From: Micromonospora chalcea
Lineage (GTDB): Bacteria; Actinomycetota; Actinomycetes; Mycobacteriales; Micromonosporaceae
DNA length: 64,000 nucleotides
Reading direction: 5' to 3'
Assembly: GCF_002926165.1 (NCBI RefSeq)
Contig: NZ_MAGP01000013.1
Coordinates: 1 to 64,000, forward strand
The number at the start of each line of letters is the position of its first letter. The stretch's first letter is position 1. The notes below the pieces were generated by a model that searched no databases, was not told the origin of the DNA, and was given only the letters and a program-made list of their open reading frames with translations. Positions 1-8,286 of this stretch are shown in pieces. The translations under genes and the position numbers were made by a program.

Positions 1-59
1 GGCAGGAAGTGCATCGTCGCCGGCCCCGGCCCCGGCCCGGCGATCTTGCACTTCCTGCC
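1..59. repeat. Intergenic inverted repeat, GATCTTGCACTT type
   Basis: A perfect 13-bp arm at 1-13 pairs with 47-59, and the pairing continues imperfectly inward around a CCGGCCCC-rich centre. The right arm contains GATCTTGCACTT, which recurs in the repeats near 41.68 and 41.9 kb. It is not inside any gene I can support. The rest of 60-195 is GC-rich DNA in which I see nothing else. Confidence 0.6.
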
Positions 60-195
60 CGGGCAAAGTGCGGAAACCGGTCATCCGAGGGGCAGCAAGT
101 CCATGATCAACGTGAGGGCGGGCCGTCGCGCGGGCATCGAGTTCAAGGTCGGCGGAGGGCACTCGGCGCGGCGGCGAGGGGCGGCTGCGGAAACG

Positions 196-230
196 CGGAC
201 GCCGCCCCCGTGAGGTGGGGACGGCGTCCG
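196..230 (-). terminator. Hairpin downstream of tatC
   Basis: CGGACGCCG (196-204) pairs with CGGCGTCCG (222-230), and a C run faces a G run inside the stem. It lies 18 nt beyond the tatC stop codon, so it is a probable intrinsic-type terminator for the tatA-tatC transcript. There is no U-tract, as is usual in high-GC actinomycetes. Confidence 0.55.
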
Positions 231-247
231 GAGGTGAGCGGGGTCGG

Positions 248-1201
248 TCAGGTCATGTCGTCGTAGCGGCGTTCGATCGGCTTCGGGGCGACGACGGGCT
301 CGGGCGCGCCGATCGGCACGGACGCCTCGATCCGGCCCCCGGCGGGCACCGGCTCGGTCGACAGGTCCAGCGGTGACACCTCGTCGTCGGCGATGCCGGC
401 GTAGACCTCACGCCCGCGACCGCGCCGCTTGTCGTTGATGAACGCCACCCCCACCGCGGCGAAGTAGAGCGCGCAGAGGCAGATCGCCAGCGCGGTCATG
501 CCGAACGGGTCGGGTGTCGGCGTGACCACGGCGGAGAACGCGAAGAACACGAACACCGCCACCCGCCACCAGCTGAGCAGCCGCTTGGCGCTGGCCAGGC
601 CGACGAAGTTGAGCATCAGCACGATCAGCGGGAACTCGAACGCCACCCCGAACAGCATGATCAGGTTCGTGACGAACGAGATGTAGCGGGTCACCTCGAG
701 GGTGGTCGCGATGTCGTCGCCGGAGATGTCGAGCAGGAACTCGAGTCCCTTGGTGGTGACGAAGAACGCCAGCACCGCGCCGGCCGCGAACAGCGGGGCC
801 GCCAGGGCGGTGAAGACATACGCGTACCGCCGCTCGTGCCGGTGCAGGCCGGGCGCGATGAACGCCCAGAGCTGGTAGAGCCAGATCGGCGCCGCGATGA
901 TCAGACCGACCCAGAGACCGATCTTGAGGTTCAGCAGGAAGACGTCGGCGACACCGAGCTGCACGAAGTTGCACTTGCCGGTGTCGGGGTCGAGCGACTG
1001 CGGCAGCTCGCAGTAGGGCTTCGACAGCAACTCCCGGACCGGCTCGGCCAGCCAGATGCCGAAGCCGAAGCCGACCAGGATCGCCAGCGACGCCCGGAAC
1101 AGCCGGTTGCGCAGCTCACGGATGTGCTCCATGAGCGTCATCGAGCCGTCGGCGGCCCGCGCGAAGTTGCTCGGGCCGCGCTTCTTCAACCCGAAGGCCA
1201 C
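248..1201 (-). CDS. tatC: Sec-independent protein translocase subunit TatC
   Basis: TatC is the multispanning receptor of the twin-arginine export pathway. It binds the RR signal peptide and recruits TatA to move folded proteins across the cytoplasmic membrane. The 317-residue product has the family hallmark near the N-terminus (MTLMEHIRELRNRL, then a first helix) and about six hydrophobic segments. A charged C-terminal tail of about 70 residues is longer than in E. coli TatC. The start is GTG. The gene follows tatA on the same strand, so the two probably form one transcript. I see no separate tatB, which is usual where TatA does both jobs. Confidence 0.97.
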   Translation of the reverse strand: MAFGLKKRGPSNFARAADGSMTLMEHIRELRNRLFRASLAILVGFGFGIWLAEPVRELLSKPYCELPQSLDPDTGKCNFVQLGVADVFLLNLKIGLWVGLIIAAPIWLYQLWAFIAPGLHRHERRYAYVFTALAAPLFAAGAVLAFFVTTKGLEFLLDISGDDIATTLEVTRYISFVTNLIMLFGVAFEFPLIVLMLNFVGLASAKRLLSWWRVAVFVFFAFSAVVTPTPDPFGMTALAICLCALYFAAVGVAFINDKRRGRGREVYAGIADDEVSPLDLSTEPVPAGGRIEASVPIGAPEPVVAPKPIERRYDDMT

Positions 1202-1222
1202 GGTGGTTGGGGCCCTCTCGGA

Positions 1223-1552
1223 TCAGTTCTCGCGGACGCGCTGCACCGGGTCGGCCGGCGGCGCGACCGGCTGCTGCGGCTGCGGCGCGTACGGCTGCTG
1301 CGTGTACGGCTGCTGCTGCGCGTACGGCTGCCCCTGCACCGGTTGCTGCGGCGGGAGCGGCTGGTAGCCGGCCTGCGCGTCCGCCTTCTCGGCGAGGTTA
1401 CGGTCGTCGTCCTGCAGGCTCTTGGTCTCGGCCTTGATGATCCGCAGGGATCGGCCCAGCGAGCGGGCCGCGTCGGGGAGCCGCTTCGCGCCGAACAGCA
1501 GGATCAGCACGACCACGAGTACGGCGATGTGCCACGGCTTGAGGGCACCCAT
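1223..1552 (-). CDS. tatA: Sec-independent protein translocase subunit TatA
   Basis: TatA forms the export conduit of the Tat system. The 109-residue protein has the standard plan: a short N-terminal transmembrane helix (residues about 6-20), the hinge FGAKRLPDAARSLG at 20-33, an amphipathic helix, then a low-complexity tail rich in Gln, Pro and Tyr (about residues 60-100). The tail is made of GQPYAQQQPYTQQ-like repeats. The gene lies 21 bp upstream of tatC. In mycobacteria the same tatA-tatC pair follows pafB-pafC, as it does here. Confidence 0.96.
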   Translation of the reverse strand: MGALKPWHIAVLVVVLILLFGAKRLPDAARSLGRSLRIIKAETKSLQDDDRNLAEKADAQAGYQPLPPQQPVQGQPYAQQQPYTQQPYAPQPQQPVAPPADPVQRVREN

Positions 1553-1768
1553 GGGAAGCTCCAGTCGCTCTGTGTCGGTGAGGGTGGGTCGCCGCCCATC
1601 GTACGTGCGTCGCAGCGGCTTGCCACCCCGGTGGGCCTGCTGGTGCGAGCCCGATCGGTGAAGTTTCGACCAACCCGAAGTGTCCCGTCAACCGTCCAGG
1701 TCCGCGCATTTCTGCGCGCAACCGCCCGGTTACGCGCAAACGACGCTCACCGGGCCGGGGGCCGTCGA

Positions 1769-2017
1769 TCAGTCGCCGCGCTTGGCCTTGATCAACGTCA
1801 TCCGCTCCTGCGCGACGACGATCCGTTCCTGGAGCGACTCGGCCCGCGCCTGCAGCTGTTCGGCGGCGGTACGCAGCGACTCCGCCTCGGCCGCCCGGCG
1901 CTGCAACGCCAGCGCGGAACGGCGCAGCCCGGACAGGCGGCTCACCACCGGACGGACCGCCAGCGCCAGGACGACAAGCGCGAACAGCACGACCCCGAGC
2001 ACGATCCACATCACCAC
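1769..2017 (-). CDS. Small membrane-anchored coiled-coil protein
   Basis: The 82-residue product has one N-terminal transmembrane helix (about residues 3-22). A heptad-rich Ala/Leu/Glu/Arg helix follows, predicted to form a coiled coil, and the tail ends in KAKRGD. I do not recognise a family. It lies between pafC and tatA on the same strand, so it may be co-transcribed with either. The start could be the GTG at the 5' end or the ATG two codons later. It could be a scaffold or membrane tether, but nothing in the sequence fixes a function. Confidence 0.7.
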   Translation of the reverse strand: MVMWIVLGVVLFALVVLALAVRPVVSRLSGLRRSALALQRRAAEAESLRTAAEQLQARAESLQERIVVAQERMTLIKAKRGD

Positions 2018-2026
2018 GCGGTCAGC

Positions 2027-3034
2027 CTATCGGGTGACGCCGGCGGCCGCCGGGTCGGCGGTGCCGGCCGGGGTCGCATACGCGTCGAGCGCGGCCACGG
2101 CCTGGGCGCGTACCTGCTCGGCCAGCTCGGCCGGGGCGACCACCGTCACCTCCGGGCCCAGCCCGAGCACGAACCGCCGGGCCCACCCGAGGTCGGTGAC
2201 GCGCAGCGACACCAGCCACTGCTCGCCGTCGGCCTCGACGCGCTCGCACGGATAGTATTCGGTGATCCACCGCTCGCCCCGGCCGATCCGCAGCGTGATC
2301 AGCGGCAGGTCGGCCGACGGGCGGAACACGCCGTCACTGAGGTCGTGCGGGCGGGCCTGCGGCGGCACGACCGCCTGCTCCGGCAGCTCGGCCACCGCGT
2401 CGATCCGGTCGGCCCGGAACAGCCGCACCGCCTCGGCACGGCGGCACCACGCCTCCACGTACGCCCGGCCGCCGACCATCAGCATCCGCAGCGGGTCGAT
2501 GGTGCGCTCGGTGGTCTCGTCCCGCGCCGCGGTGTAGTAGGTGATCCGCAGCGCCCGGCCGCGCTCGACGGCGGCGCGCAGCTCGCGTACCCGGGCGCTG
2601 TCGCCGGGCAGGCGGACCTCCACCGGCGCGCCGGCCAGGTCACCGGCGGCGTTCTCGATCTTGGCGAGCGCCCGCTCGACCGCCTCCCGGTTGGCCACCC
2701 CGGGCGTCTCGGCGATCATCCGCAACGCCACCACCAGGGCCAGCGCCTCGTCGGGGGTGAGCCGCAGCGGCCGGTCGATGCCGGCGTCGTAGGTGATGGT
2801 GACCCGGTCGCCGTCGAACGCCATGTCGATCAGGTCACCGGGGCCGTAGCCGGGCAGCCCGCACACCCAGAGCAGTTCCAGGTCCTCCCGGAGCTGCTTC
2901 TCGGTCACCCCGAGGTCGTGCGCCGCCTCGGCGATCTCGATGCCGGGGCGGGCCAGCAGGTAGGGCACCAGGTTGAGCAGCCGGGCCAGCCGGTCGGCGG
3001 AGGCACGGCCGGCGCGGGCGGCCGGGCGGGTCAC
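2027..3034 (-). CDS. pafC: WYL-domain transcriptional regulator PafC
   Basis: PafC and PafB together activate the LexA-independent DNA-damage regulon in mycobacteria. The 335-residue product has a winged-helix region at the N-terminus (residues about 10-60, with LGVTEKQLREDLELLW) and a WYL domain in the middle with a C-terminal extension. I placed the start at GTG 3034 because it overlaps the pafB stop codon by 4 bp (GTGA). The open frame extends further upstream, but only as antisense-like reading inside pafB. The tight overlap implies translational coupling and equal dosage of the two halves. Confidence 0.93.
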   Translation of the reverse strand: MTRPAARAGRASADRLARLLNLVPYLLARPGIEIAEAAHDLGVTEKQLREDLELLWVCGLPGYGPGDLIDMAFDGDRVTITYDAGIDRPLRLTPDEALALVVALRMIAETPGVANREAVERALAKIENAAGDLAGAPVEVRLPGDSARVRELRAAVERGRALRITYYTAARDETTERTIDPLRMLMVGGRAYVEAWCRRAEAVRLFRADRIDAVAELPEQAVVPPQARPHDLSDGVFRPSADLPLITLRIGRGERWITEYYPCERVEADGEQWLVSLRVTDLGWARRFVLGLGPEVTVVAPAELAEQVRAQAVAALDAYATPAGTADPAAAGVTR

Positions 3035-4035
3035 CGGGCACCCCCCGCGGTCGCCAGCTCGTCGTGCCGGGCGGCGACCCTCTTCAGCCGCTGGATGACC
3101 GCCTCCCGTACCTCCGGTGGCTCCAGGACCCGCACGTCCGGGCCGTACCCGACGATCTGGCCGGCGAGGTAGTCGGCGTCGGCGTACGGCAGCACCAGCC
3201 GGTCGCCGTCCGGACCGGCCTGGCACTCCACCGCCCAGCGGCGCAGCCCGGCGGCGCGGCCCGGAGTGGCCAGCACCGTGGCCCGGCCGGTGCGCTCCAC
3301 CGGCCCGGACCAGCGGGCCACGTGGCTGATCAGGTCGACGCCGACGGGCGGCTCGTAGGCGCCCGGCTCGCCGGTCGCCCGGACCGTGCCGACCACCCGG
3401 GACAGCCGGAAGCAGCGGGTCGCCGCGCGGTCCAGGTCGTGACCGACCACGTACCACCGGCCGCGCCAGCAGACCACGCCCCACGGTTGCACCCGGCGGC
3501 GGGTGGGCGCGTCCCGGTCCGGCACCCGGTAGTCGAAGCTGACCTCGCGGCGGTCCCGCGCAGCGGCGGTCAGCGGCGCGAACGCCGGGTCGACGGTGAC
3601 CATCGGCTCCAGGCCCAGCGTGGCCTGCGGGTCCACGTCGATGCCGGCGGCGCGCAGCTTCGCCAGCCCGGACGACGCGGCAGCGGCCAGCCCGGCGTGC
3701 TGCCACAACCGCGCGGCGATGCCCACGGCCGCGGCCTCGTCCGGTTCGAGCGGGATGTCGGGCAGCGCGTACGCGCGCGGCGCGATCCGGTAGCCCGGCT
3801 CGGCGTCGAAGACGCTGGCCGTGCCGGTCTCCAACGGCACGCCCAGCTCACGGAGCTCGGCCTTGTCGCGCTCGAACTTGCGCTGGAACGCCTCGTGGTC
3901 CTTGGCGTCGTCCGGGTCGTGCTCGTAGCCGGGCACGGTCGCGGCGATCTGCGCGGCGGTCAGGAAGCGTCGCGTCGACAGCAGGCAGATCACCAGGTTG
4001 ACCAGGCGTTCGGTACGGGTCCGGGACACGTGCAA
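3031..4035 (-). CDS. pafB: WYL-domain transcriptional regulator PafB
   Basis: PafB is the partner of PafC in the transcriptional response to DNA damage. The 334-residue protein starts MHVSRTRTERLVNLVICLL, a helix-turn-helix segment typical of PafB. A WYL domain follows at roughly residues 140-230 (YRVPDRDAPTRRRVQPWGVV), with a C-terminal WCX-like region. In mycobacteria pafA, pafB and pafC form one operon. Here pafA lies about 4.2 kb away with five unrelated genes between, so pafBC must have its own promoter, probably in the short gap 4036-4133. Confidence 0.93.
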   Translation of the reverse strand: MHVSRTRTERLVNLVICLLSTRRFLTAAQIAATVPGYEHDPDDAKDHEAFQRKFERDKAELRELGVPLETGTASVFDAEPGYRIAPRAYALPDIPLEPDEAAAVGIAARLWQHAGLAAAASSGLAKLRAAGIDVDPQATLGLEPMVTVDPAFAPLTAAARDRREVSFDYRVPDRDAPTRRRVQPWGVVCWRGRWYVVGHDLDRAATRCFRLSRVVGTVRATGEPGAYEPPVGVDLISHVARWSGPVERTGRATVLATPGRAAGLRRWAVECQAGPDGDRLVLPYADADYLAGQIVGYGPDVRVLEPPEVREAVIQRLKRVAARHDELATAGGAR

Positions 4036-4133
4036 ACGCTAGCAGCCCGCGCATGGCGCGCGGGCACCCGCGCGGCGCGGCGCGGAGGTCTTCCCGACCG
4101 GCGACGGGCATCGACCGGTCATAGGGTGAGCGC

Positions 4134-5123
4134 ATGGTGGAAGCGGAGGTCAAGACCGAGAGCGTCGGCACGGTCGTGGTGGCCGGCGCGGCGAACCTCG
4201 CCATCGCCGTCGCCAAGCTGGTCGCGGGCCTGATCTCCGGCTCCGCGGCGATGCTCTCCGAGGCCGCCCACTCGCTCGCCGACACCACCACCGAGGTGCT
4301 GCTCTATCTGGCGCTGCGCCGGGGCGCGCGGCCCGCCGACACCCGGCACCCCTTCGGGTACGGCAAGGAGAGCTACGTCTGGGCGTTCCTCGCCGCGCTG
4401 TTCACCTTCGTCGCCGGGGCCGGCTTCGCCATCACCCACGGCGTCACCACCATCCTGGTGCACGAGCACAGCGGCGAGTACCTCGTCGCGTACGTGGTGC
4501 TGGCGGTCTCGTTCGCCATCGAGTCGGTGTCGCTGGCCCGGGCGGTGCGGCAGGTGCGCGGCGAGTCGCGCCGCTGGGGCACCACCCCTCGCCGCTACCT
4601 GCGCCTGACCGCCGACACCACGGTCAAGGCGGTCTTCCTGGAGGACAGCGCCGCGCTGGTCGGCCTGCTGATCGCCGCCGCCGGGCTCACCCTGTCCCAC
4701 CTCACCGGCGACGAGCTGTACGACGGGATCGCCTCGATCCTCATCGGCGTGCTGCTGCTCGTGGTCGCCGTCGTGCTGGCCCGCAGCAACATCTCGCTGC
4801 TGGTCGGCCGTTCCGTCTCCGACCGCCTGCACCGGCGCATCGAACGGGAGCTCGCGGACGTGCCGACGGTGGACCGGATCGACACGCTGATGACCATGTT
4901 CCTCGGCCCCGACGACATCCTCGTCGCCGCCAAGGTCGACTTCCACGACGACGCCACCGGCGCCGACATCGAGGCCGCCGCCGACGAGGCCGAACGCCGG
5001 CTCACCGGGCGCTTCCCGGAGATCGCGTACGTCTTCCTCGACCCCACCCGCTCCCGCACGGCCGGGCGGCCCGCCCGCACCACCCAGGACGAGACGGGTC
5101 GCCCGCTAGACGGCGACACCTGA
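4134..5123 (+). CDS. Cation diffusion facilitator (CDF) family transporter
   Basis: CDF proteins export divalent metals such as Zn, Co, Fe or Mn in exchange for protons. The 329-residue protein has the family plan. Helices 1 and 2 carry the metal-site pattern SEAAHSLADTTTE with His46 and Asp50, next to RHPFGYGKE. Further membrane spans follow, then a cytoplasmic C-terminal domain from about residue 215. The H-x3-D pattern fits Zn- or Fe-type members, but I cannot choose the metal. The gene is transcribed divergently from pafB. Confidence 0.92.
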   Translation: MVEAEVKTESVGTVVVAGAANLAIAVAKLVAGLISGSAAMLSEAAHSLADTTTEVLLYLALRRGARPADTRHPFGYGKESYVWAFLAALFTFVAGAGFAITHGVTTILVHEHSGEYLVAYVVLAVSFAIESVSLARAVRQVRGESRRWGTTPRRYLRLTADTTVKAVFLEDSAALVGLLIAAAGLTLSHLTGDELYDGIASILIGVLLLVVAVVLARSNISLLVGRSVSDRLHRRIERELADVPTVDRIDTLMTMFLGPDDILVAAKVDFHDDATGADIEAAADEAERRLTGRFPEIAYVFLDPTRSRTAGRPARTTQDETGRPLDGDT

Positions 5124-5167
5124 CCCGCCCCCGGCCCGCCCGCACCCCGGCCGATACCGTGCACCGC

Positions 5168-6253
5168 ATGGTGCGATGGCGGTCCGGCACGGTTACGGCG
5201 GTACGGCGACGATGGGCCGGCGCCGTCGAACTCGACGTCGACCTGCCCGACGGCGTCCGGATGCGCGCCCTGGCCTACCCGGCGCTGGTCGGCGAGCCCG
5301 AGCCCGGCGACCGGGTGCTGCTCAACGCCGGGGCGCTGCTGATGGGCCTCGGCACCGGCGGCTACGCGCTGGTCGTCGCGCTGCCCGACCGGCTGCCCGC
5401 CGACCCGCCGCAGGCCGGCGACAGCCGCGACGCCGGGCACCTGGTCAAGGCCCGCTACACGCCGCTGCAGCCGATCCTGCTGGGCGTGGACGAGGAGGCG
5501 TCGCCGCACCACGAACTGCTCGCCGCCGCCGAGTCGGTCGACGGCATGCCGGTGGTCACCGCCGACCTGCACTCCGCGCTGCCGGCGATCCTGGCCGGGG
5601 TACGCGCCGCCGCGCCCGACGCCCGGGTCGCGTACGTGCTCACCGACGGCGGGGCGCTGCCCGCCTGGTTCTCCCGCACCCTGGCCGGCCTGGCCGGGCA
5701 CCTCGTGGGCACGGTGAGCGTGGGTCAGGCGTTCGGCGGCGACCTGGAGGCGAGCACGCTGCACAGCGGCCTGCTCGCCGCCCGGCACGTACTCGGCGCG
5801 GACCTGACGATCGTCGCCCAGGGCCCCGGCAACCTCGGCACCGGCACCCGCTGGGGCTTCTCCGGCGTCGCCGTCGGCGAAGCCGTCAACGCGGTCGCCA
5901 CGCTGGGCGGGCGCCCGGTCGGCTCGCTGCGCATCTCCGACGCCGACGCCCGGCCCCGGCACCGTGGCGTCTCCCACCACAGCCTGACCGCGTACGGCCG
6001 GGTCGCGCTGGCCCCCGCGGAGCTGGTGGTGCCGGACGGCCTCGACCCCGCCCTCGCGGCGGAGGTCGCCGCGGCGCTCGCGCCGCTGGCCGACCGGCAC
6101 ACGATCGTCACAGTGCCCACCGACGGCCTCGACGCGGCGCTGCGGGCCGGCCCGGTCGGCCTGTCCACGATGGGCCGGGGCCTGGACGCCGACCACGCCT
6201 ACTTCCTGGCCGCCGCTGCCGCCGGCCGCCACGCGGCCCGCCTGCTGGGCTGA
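5168..6253 (+). CDS. DUF3866 family protein
   Basis: This 361-residue protein matches the actinobacterial DUF3866 family, known from gene neighbourhoods near the Pup-proteasome locus. Its biochemical role is not established. It is soluble, rich in Ala/Gly/Leu, and has Gly-rich turns (VAQGPGNLGTGTRWG) and the conserved RPRHRGVSHHS. I chose ATG 5168 (MVRWRSGTV) over the GTG three codons upstream because family members begin at this point. It follows the CDF gene by 44 bp on the same strand. Confidence 0.88.
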   Translation: MVRWRSGTVTAVRRRWAGAVELDVDLPDGVRMRALAYPALVGEPEPGDRVLLNAGALLMGLGTGGYALVVALPDRLPADPPQAGDSRDAGHLVKARYTPLQPILLGVDEEASPHHELLAAAESVDGMPVVTADLHSALPAILAGVRAAAPDARVAYVLTDGGALPAWFSRTLAGLAGHLVGTVSVGQAFGGDLEASTLHSGLLAARHVLGADLTIVAQGPGNLGTGTRWGFSGVAVGEAVNAVATLGGRPVGSLRISDADARPRHRGVSHHSLTAYGRVALAPAELVVPDGLDPALAAEVAAALAPLADRHTIVTVPTDGLDAALRAGPVGLSTMGRGLDADHAYFLAAAAAGRHAARLLG

Positions 6254-6265
6254 GCCCCGCCGCCC

Positions 6266-6850
6266 TCAGATCGCCAGGTAGCCGTTCGCGACCAGGTGGT
6301 CGGCGGCCCGCGCGAACACCTCGGGATCCTGCGGCGTCCACGTGCCCAGCCCGTCGACGTAGCGGTTGAACATGCAGAACGCCGCCGCGATCAGCACCGT
6401 GTCGTGGATCTCCAGGTCGGTGGCGCCCTCCGCGCGTGCCGCTTCCACCAGCTCGGTGGTGACCTCCCGGCCGCTGCGCCGGACCGCGGCGGCGATGTGC
6501 AGCAGCGCCCGCAGCTTCGCGCCGACCGGCGCGGTCGCCACGTCCGCGCGCACCCGGTCGACGAACTCCATCCCCGCGGGCAGCTGCGCGGCGGCGAACG
6601 CCGCGTGTGACGAACAGCAGAAGTCGCAGTCGTTGAGGCCGGAGACGTACGCCGCGATCAGCTCCCGCTCCCCCGGCGTCAAGGTGGGATGCGGAGCGCG
6701 CAACAGCACCTCCGCCAGCTCGCCCAGCGGCTTCGCCGTCTCCGGACGGAACCGCAGCGGCCCCTGGATGCCCGGATAGGCCTTCTCGTCCAGCCCGAGA
6801 TCGATGTGTGCGATGACGTCACGCTCCCCTGTCCGTGCCGGCCCGGTCAC
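6266..6850 (-). CDS. Carboxymuconolactone decarboxylase (AhpD-like) family protein
   Basis: The 194-residue protein belongs to the alkylhydroperoxidase D/CMD fold and resembles the group annotated as peroxidase-related enzymes. It carries CDFCCSSHA, with the redox CxxC (Cys-Asp-Phe-Cys) and the downstream His of AhpD active sites, followed by helical repeats. Such enzymes reduce peroxides with a thiol partner, and in mycothiol producers the reductant is not settled. It converges on the DUF3866 gene with only 12 bp between them. The start is taken as GTG 6850. A start a few codons later is possible. Confidence 0.85.
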   Translation of the reverse strand: MTGPARTGERDVIAHIDLGLDEKAYPGIQGPLRFRPETAKPLGELAEVLLRAPHPTLTPGERELIAAYVSGLNDCDFCCSSHAAFAAAQLPAGMEFVDRVRADVATAPVGAKLRALLHIAAAVRRSGREVTTELVEAARAEGATDLEIHDTVLIAAAFCMFNRYVDGLGTWTPQDPEVFARAADHLVANGYLAI

Positions 6851-7038
6851 GCCGGCGACCCGCCGTCCAGAGTGCCGCCACCCCCGCCGCCCGGGCCAGA
6901 CACCGGAGACAGGTCAGCATGGTCGAAGAACCAGGGCCCTGCGCGGCCTCCCCATACTGTCCGGGAAATCGACTCCGGCCATCCCGTCACCGCCGTCCGC
7001 GCCAGGCAGCCGCGCGGGAAACGCGGCTGGCCGCCGTT

Positions 7039-7044
7039 AGGAGG
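7039..7044 (+). promoter_or_regulatory. Ribosome binding site fixing the start of the 7.05-kb membrane gene
   Basis: AGGAGG at 7039-7044 lies 9 nt before ATG 7054. It argues that the 70-odd codons of open frame upstream are not translated. Confidence 0.8.
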
Positions 7045-7053
7045 CGACCCCCC

Positions 7054-7998
7054 ATGGCACTGCGACAACTCCCGAACGCGGCCCCCGACGCCGGGATCTC
7101 CACCCACCGCCCGCCGCATCCCCTCCGACTCGCCCTGATCAGCGCGGCAGCCGGCGTGCTGCTGGCCGTCCTGTGGTCCTTCGAGCTCGTCGACAAGGTC
7201 ATCGGCGACAACGTCGCCAACACCGTGCTCGGCCACGACGCCAAGGAGACCGCCATCACCGGCGCCGTCGCCGGGATGCTCTTCGCCTTCGTCTCCGGCT
7301 TCGCCGGCACCTTCACCGCCTGCAACATCGCCGTGGCGGCCTCGGTCGGGCCGATGAGCCAGGTCTCCGGCGCCGACCCCGCCGGCGGCACCCGGTCCGC
7401 GCTGCGCGCCCTGCTGCGCCCGGTCGGCTGGCTCGCGCTCGGCGTGGTCGTCGTCTCGGCCGCCTACGGCATCATCGGCGTCCTGCTCGGCGACCGGCTG
7501 CCCCAGCTGTCCACCGAGACGGTCGGCACCGTCCCGGTACGCCTCATCCAGTCCTCGGTCGTCTTCGGCGTCATCGGACTCGCCCTCACCTACCTCGGGC
7601 TCGCCGCGCTCAAGCTCGTGCCGGACATCTTCGCGCACCGGCCCGTCGCCCGGGTGATCACCATCGGCGCGCTCGTCGGCGGGTTCCTCGTCGGCCGCCC
7701 CTACCCGATGTTCAACAAGCTGTTCCACTGGGCCGTCGACACCGGCAACCCGCTCTACGGGGCGCTGGCGTTCACGCTGCAGTCCCTCGGGAACATCCTG
7801 CTCGTCACGGCCGTCTTCGCCCTGGCCGTGGCGATCAGCCGCGGACGCTTCCTCGCCTGGATGGCGGACCCCCGCCGCGCCGCCGCCGTCACCGGAGCGC
7901 TGCTCGTCGCGCTCGGCGTCTTCACCGTCATCTACTGGGACATCCGGGTGCCGGCCATGTTCGGCTTCGGCTGGTTCCCCCGGATGCCGTACAACTGA
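7054..7998 (+). CDS. Polytopic membrane protein, possibly of the CcdA/LysE-like transporter group
   Basis: The 314-residue product has about seven or eight hydrophobic segments. A conserved-looking TACNIAVAASVGPM at the start of one helix recalls the Cys/Pro-containing helices of DsbD/CcdA proteins. A second landmark is GRPYPMFNKL in a later loop. I cannot assign a substrate. The start ATG 7054 is set by a strong AGGAGG. The 203 bp upstream separate it from the divergent CMD-family gene, and both promoters should lie there. I saw no riboswitch in that gap. Confidence 0.75.
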   Translation: MALRQLPNAAPDAGISTHRPPHPLRLALISAAAGVLLAVLWSFELVDKVIGDNVANTVLGHDAKETAITGAVAGMLFAFVSGFAGTFTACNIAVAASVGPMSQVSGADPAGGTRSALRALLRPVGWLALGVVVVSAAYGIIGVLLGDRLPQLSTETVGTVPVRLIQSSVVFGVIGLALTYLGLAALKLVPDIFAHRPVARVITIGALVGGFLVGRPYPMFNKLFHWAVDTGNPLYGALAFTLQSLGNILLVTAVFALAVAISRGRFLAWMADPRRAAAVTGALLVALGVFTVIYWDIRVPAMFGFGWFPRMPYN

Positions 7999-8005
7999 GC
8001 CGAAC

Positions 8006-8224
8006 TCAGCCGAGCAGCAGGATCAACGCCAGCCACCCGCCGACGATCAGCACCAGCGCCGCCGCCAGCACCCACGTCGGGACCGTGTAGTCACCGCGCC
8101 GGTTGCGCTCGATCTCGGCCCGGATCTTCTCCCGGCGGCGATCGATCCAGTTGAGCTTCTCGCCGCCGTCGCGGCCGGAGGACGTCTCACGGTCGGGGCG
8201 ACCGGCGGATTCGGAAGTGTTCAT
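8006..8224 (-). CDS. Small membrane protein, hypothetical
   Basis: A 72-residue product with a charged N-terminal half (LNWIDRRREKIRAEIERNRR) and a single C-terminal transmembrane helix (about residues 50-70). It is probably tail-anchored. I do not know the family. It lies between the convergent membrane-protein gene and pafA, on the pafA strand but downstream of the pafA terminator hairpin, so it probably has its own promoter. Confidence 0.65.
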   Translation of the reverse strand: MNTSESAGRPDRETSSGRDGGEKLNWIDRRREKIRAEIERNRRGDYTVPTWVLAAALVLIVGGWLALILLLG

Positions 8225-8246
8225 CGCGACGACAGCCTACCCGTGC

Positions 8247-8281
8247 CACGGGCGGCCGGTGCCGGGCACCGGCCGCCCGTG
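8247..8281 (-). terminator. Terminator hairpin after pafA
   Basis: A 17-bp perfect stem pairs 8247-8263 with 8265-8281. It sits just past the pafA stop codon at 8287 and probably ends the proteasome transcript. Confidence 0.75.
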
Positions 8282-8286
8282 GGCGG

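Noticed and set aside
9..266. 85-codon open frame at the window start
   Set aside because: It reads through an inverted repeat and a terminator hairpin and has Arg/Gly-rich composition without motifs.
836..3172. Plus-strand 778-codon frame over tatC, tatA and pafC
   Set aside because: It crosses four real minus-strand genes and their gaps, which is incompatible with a coding role.
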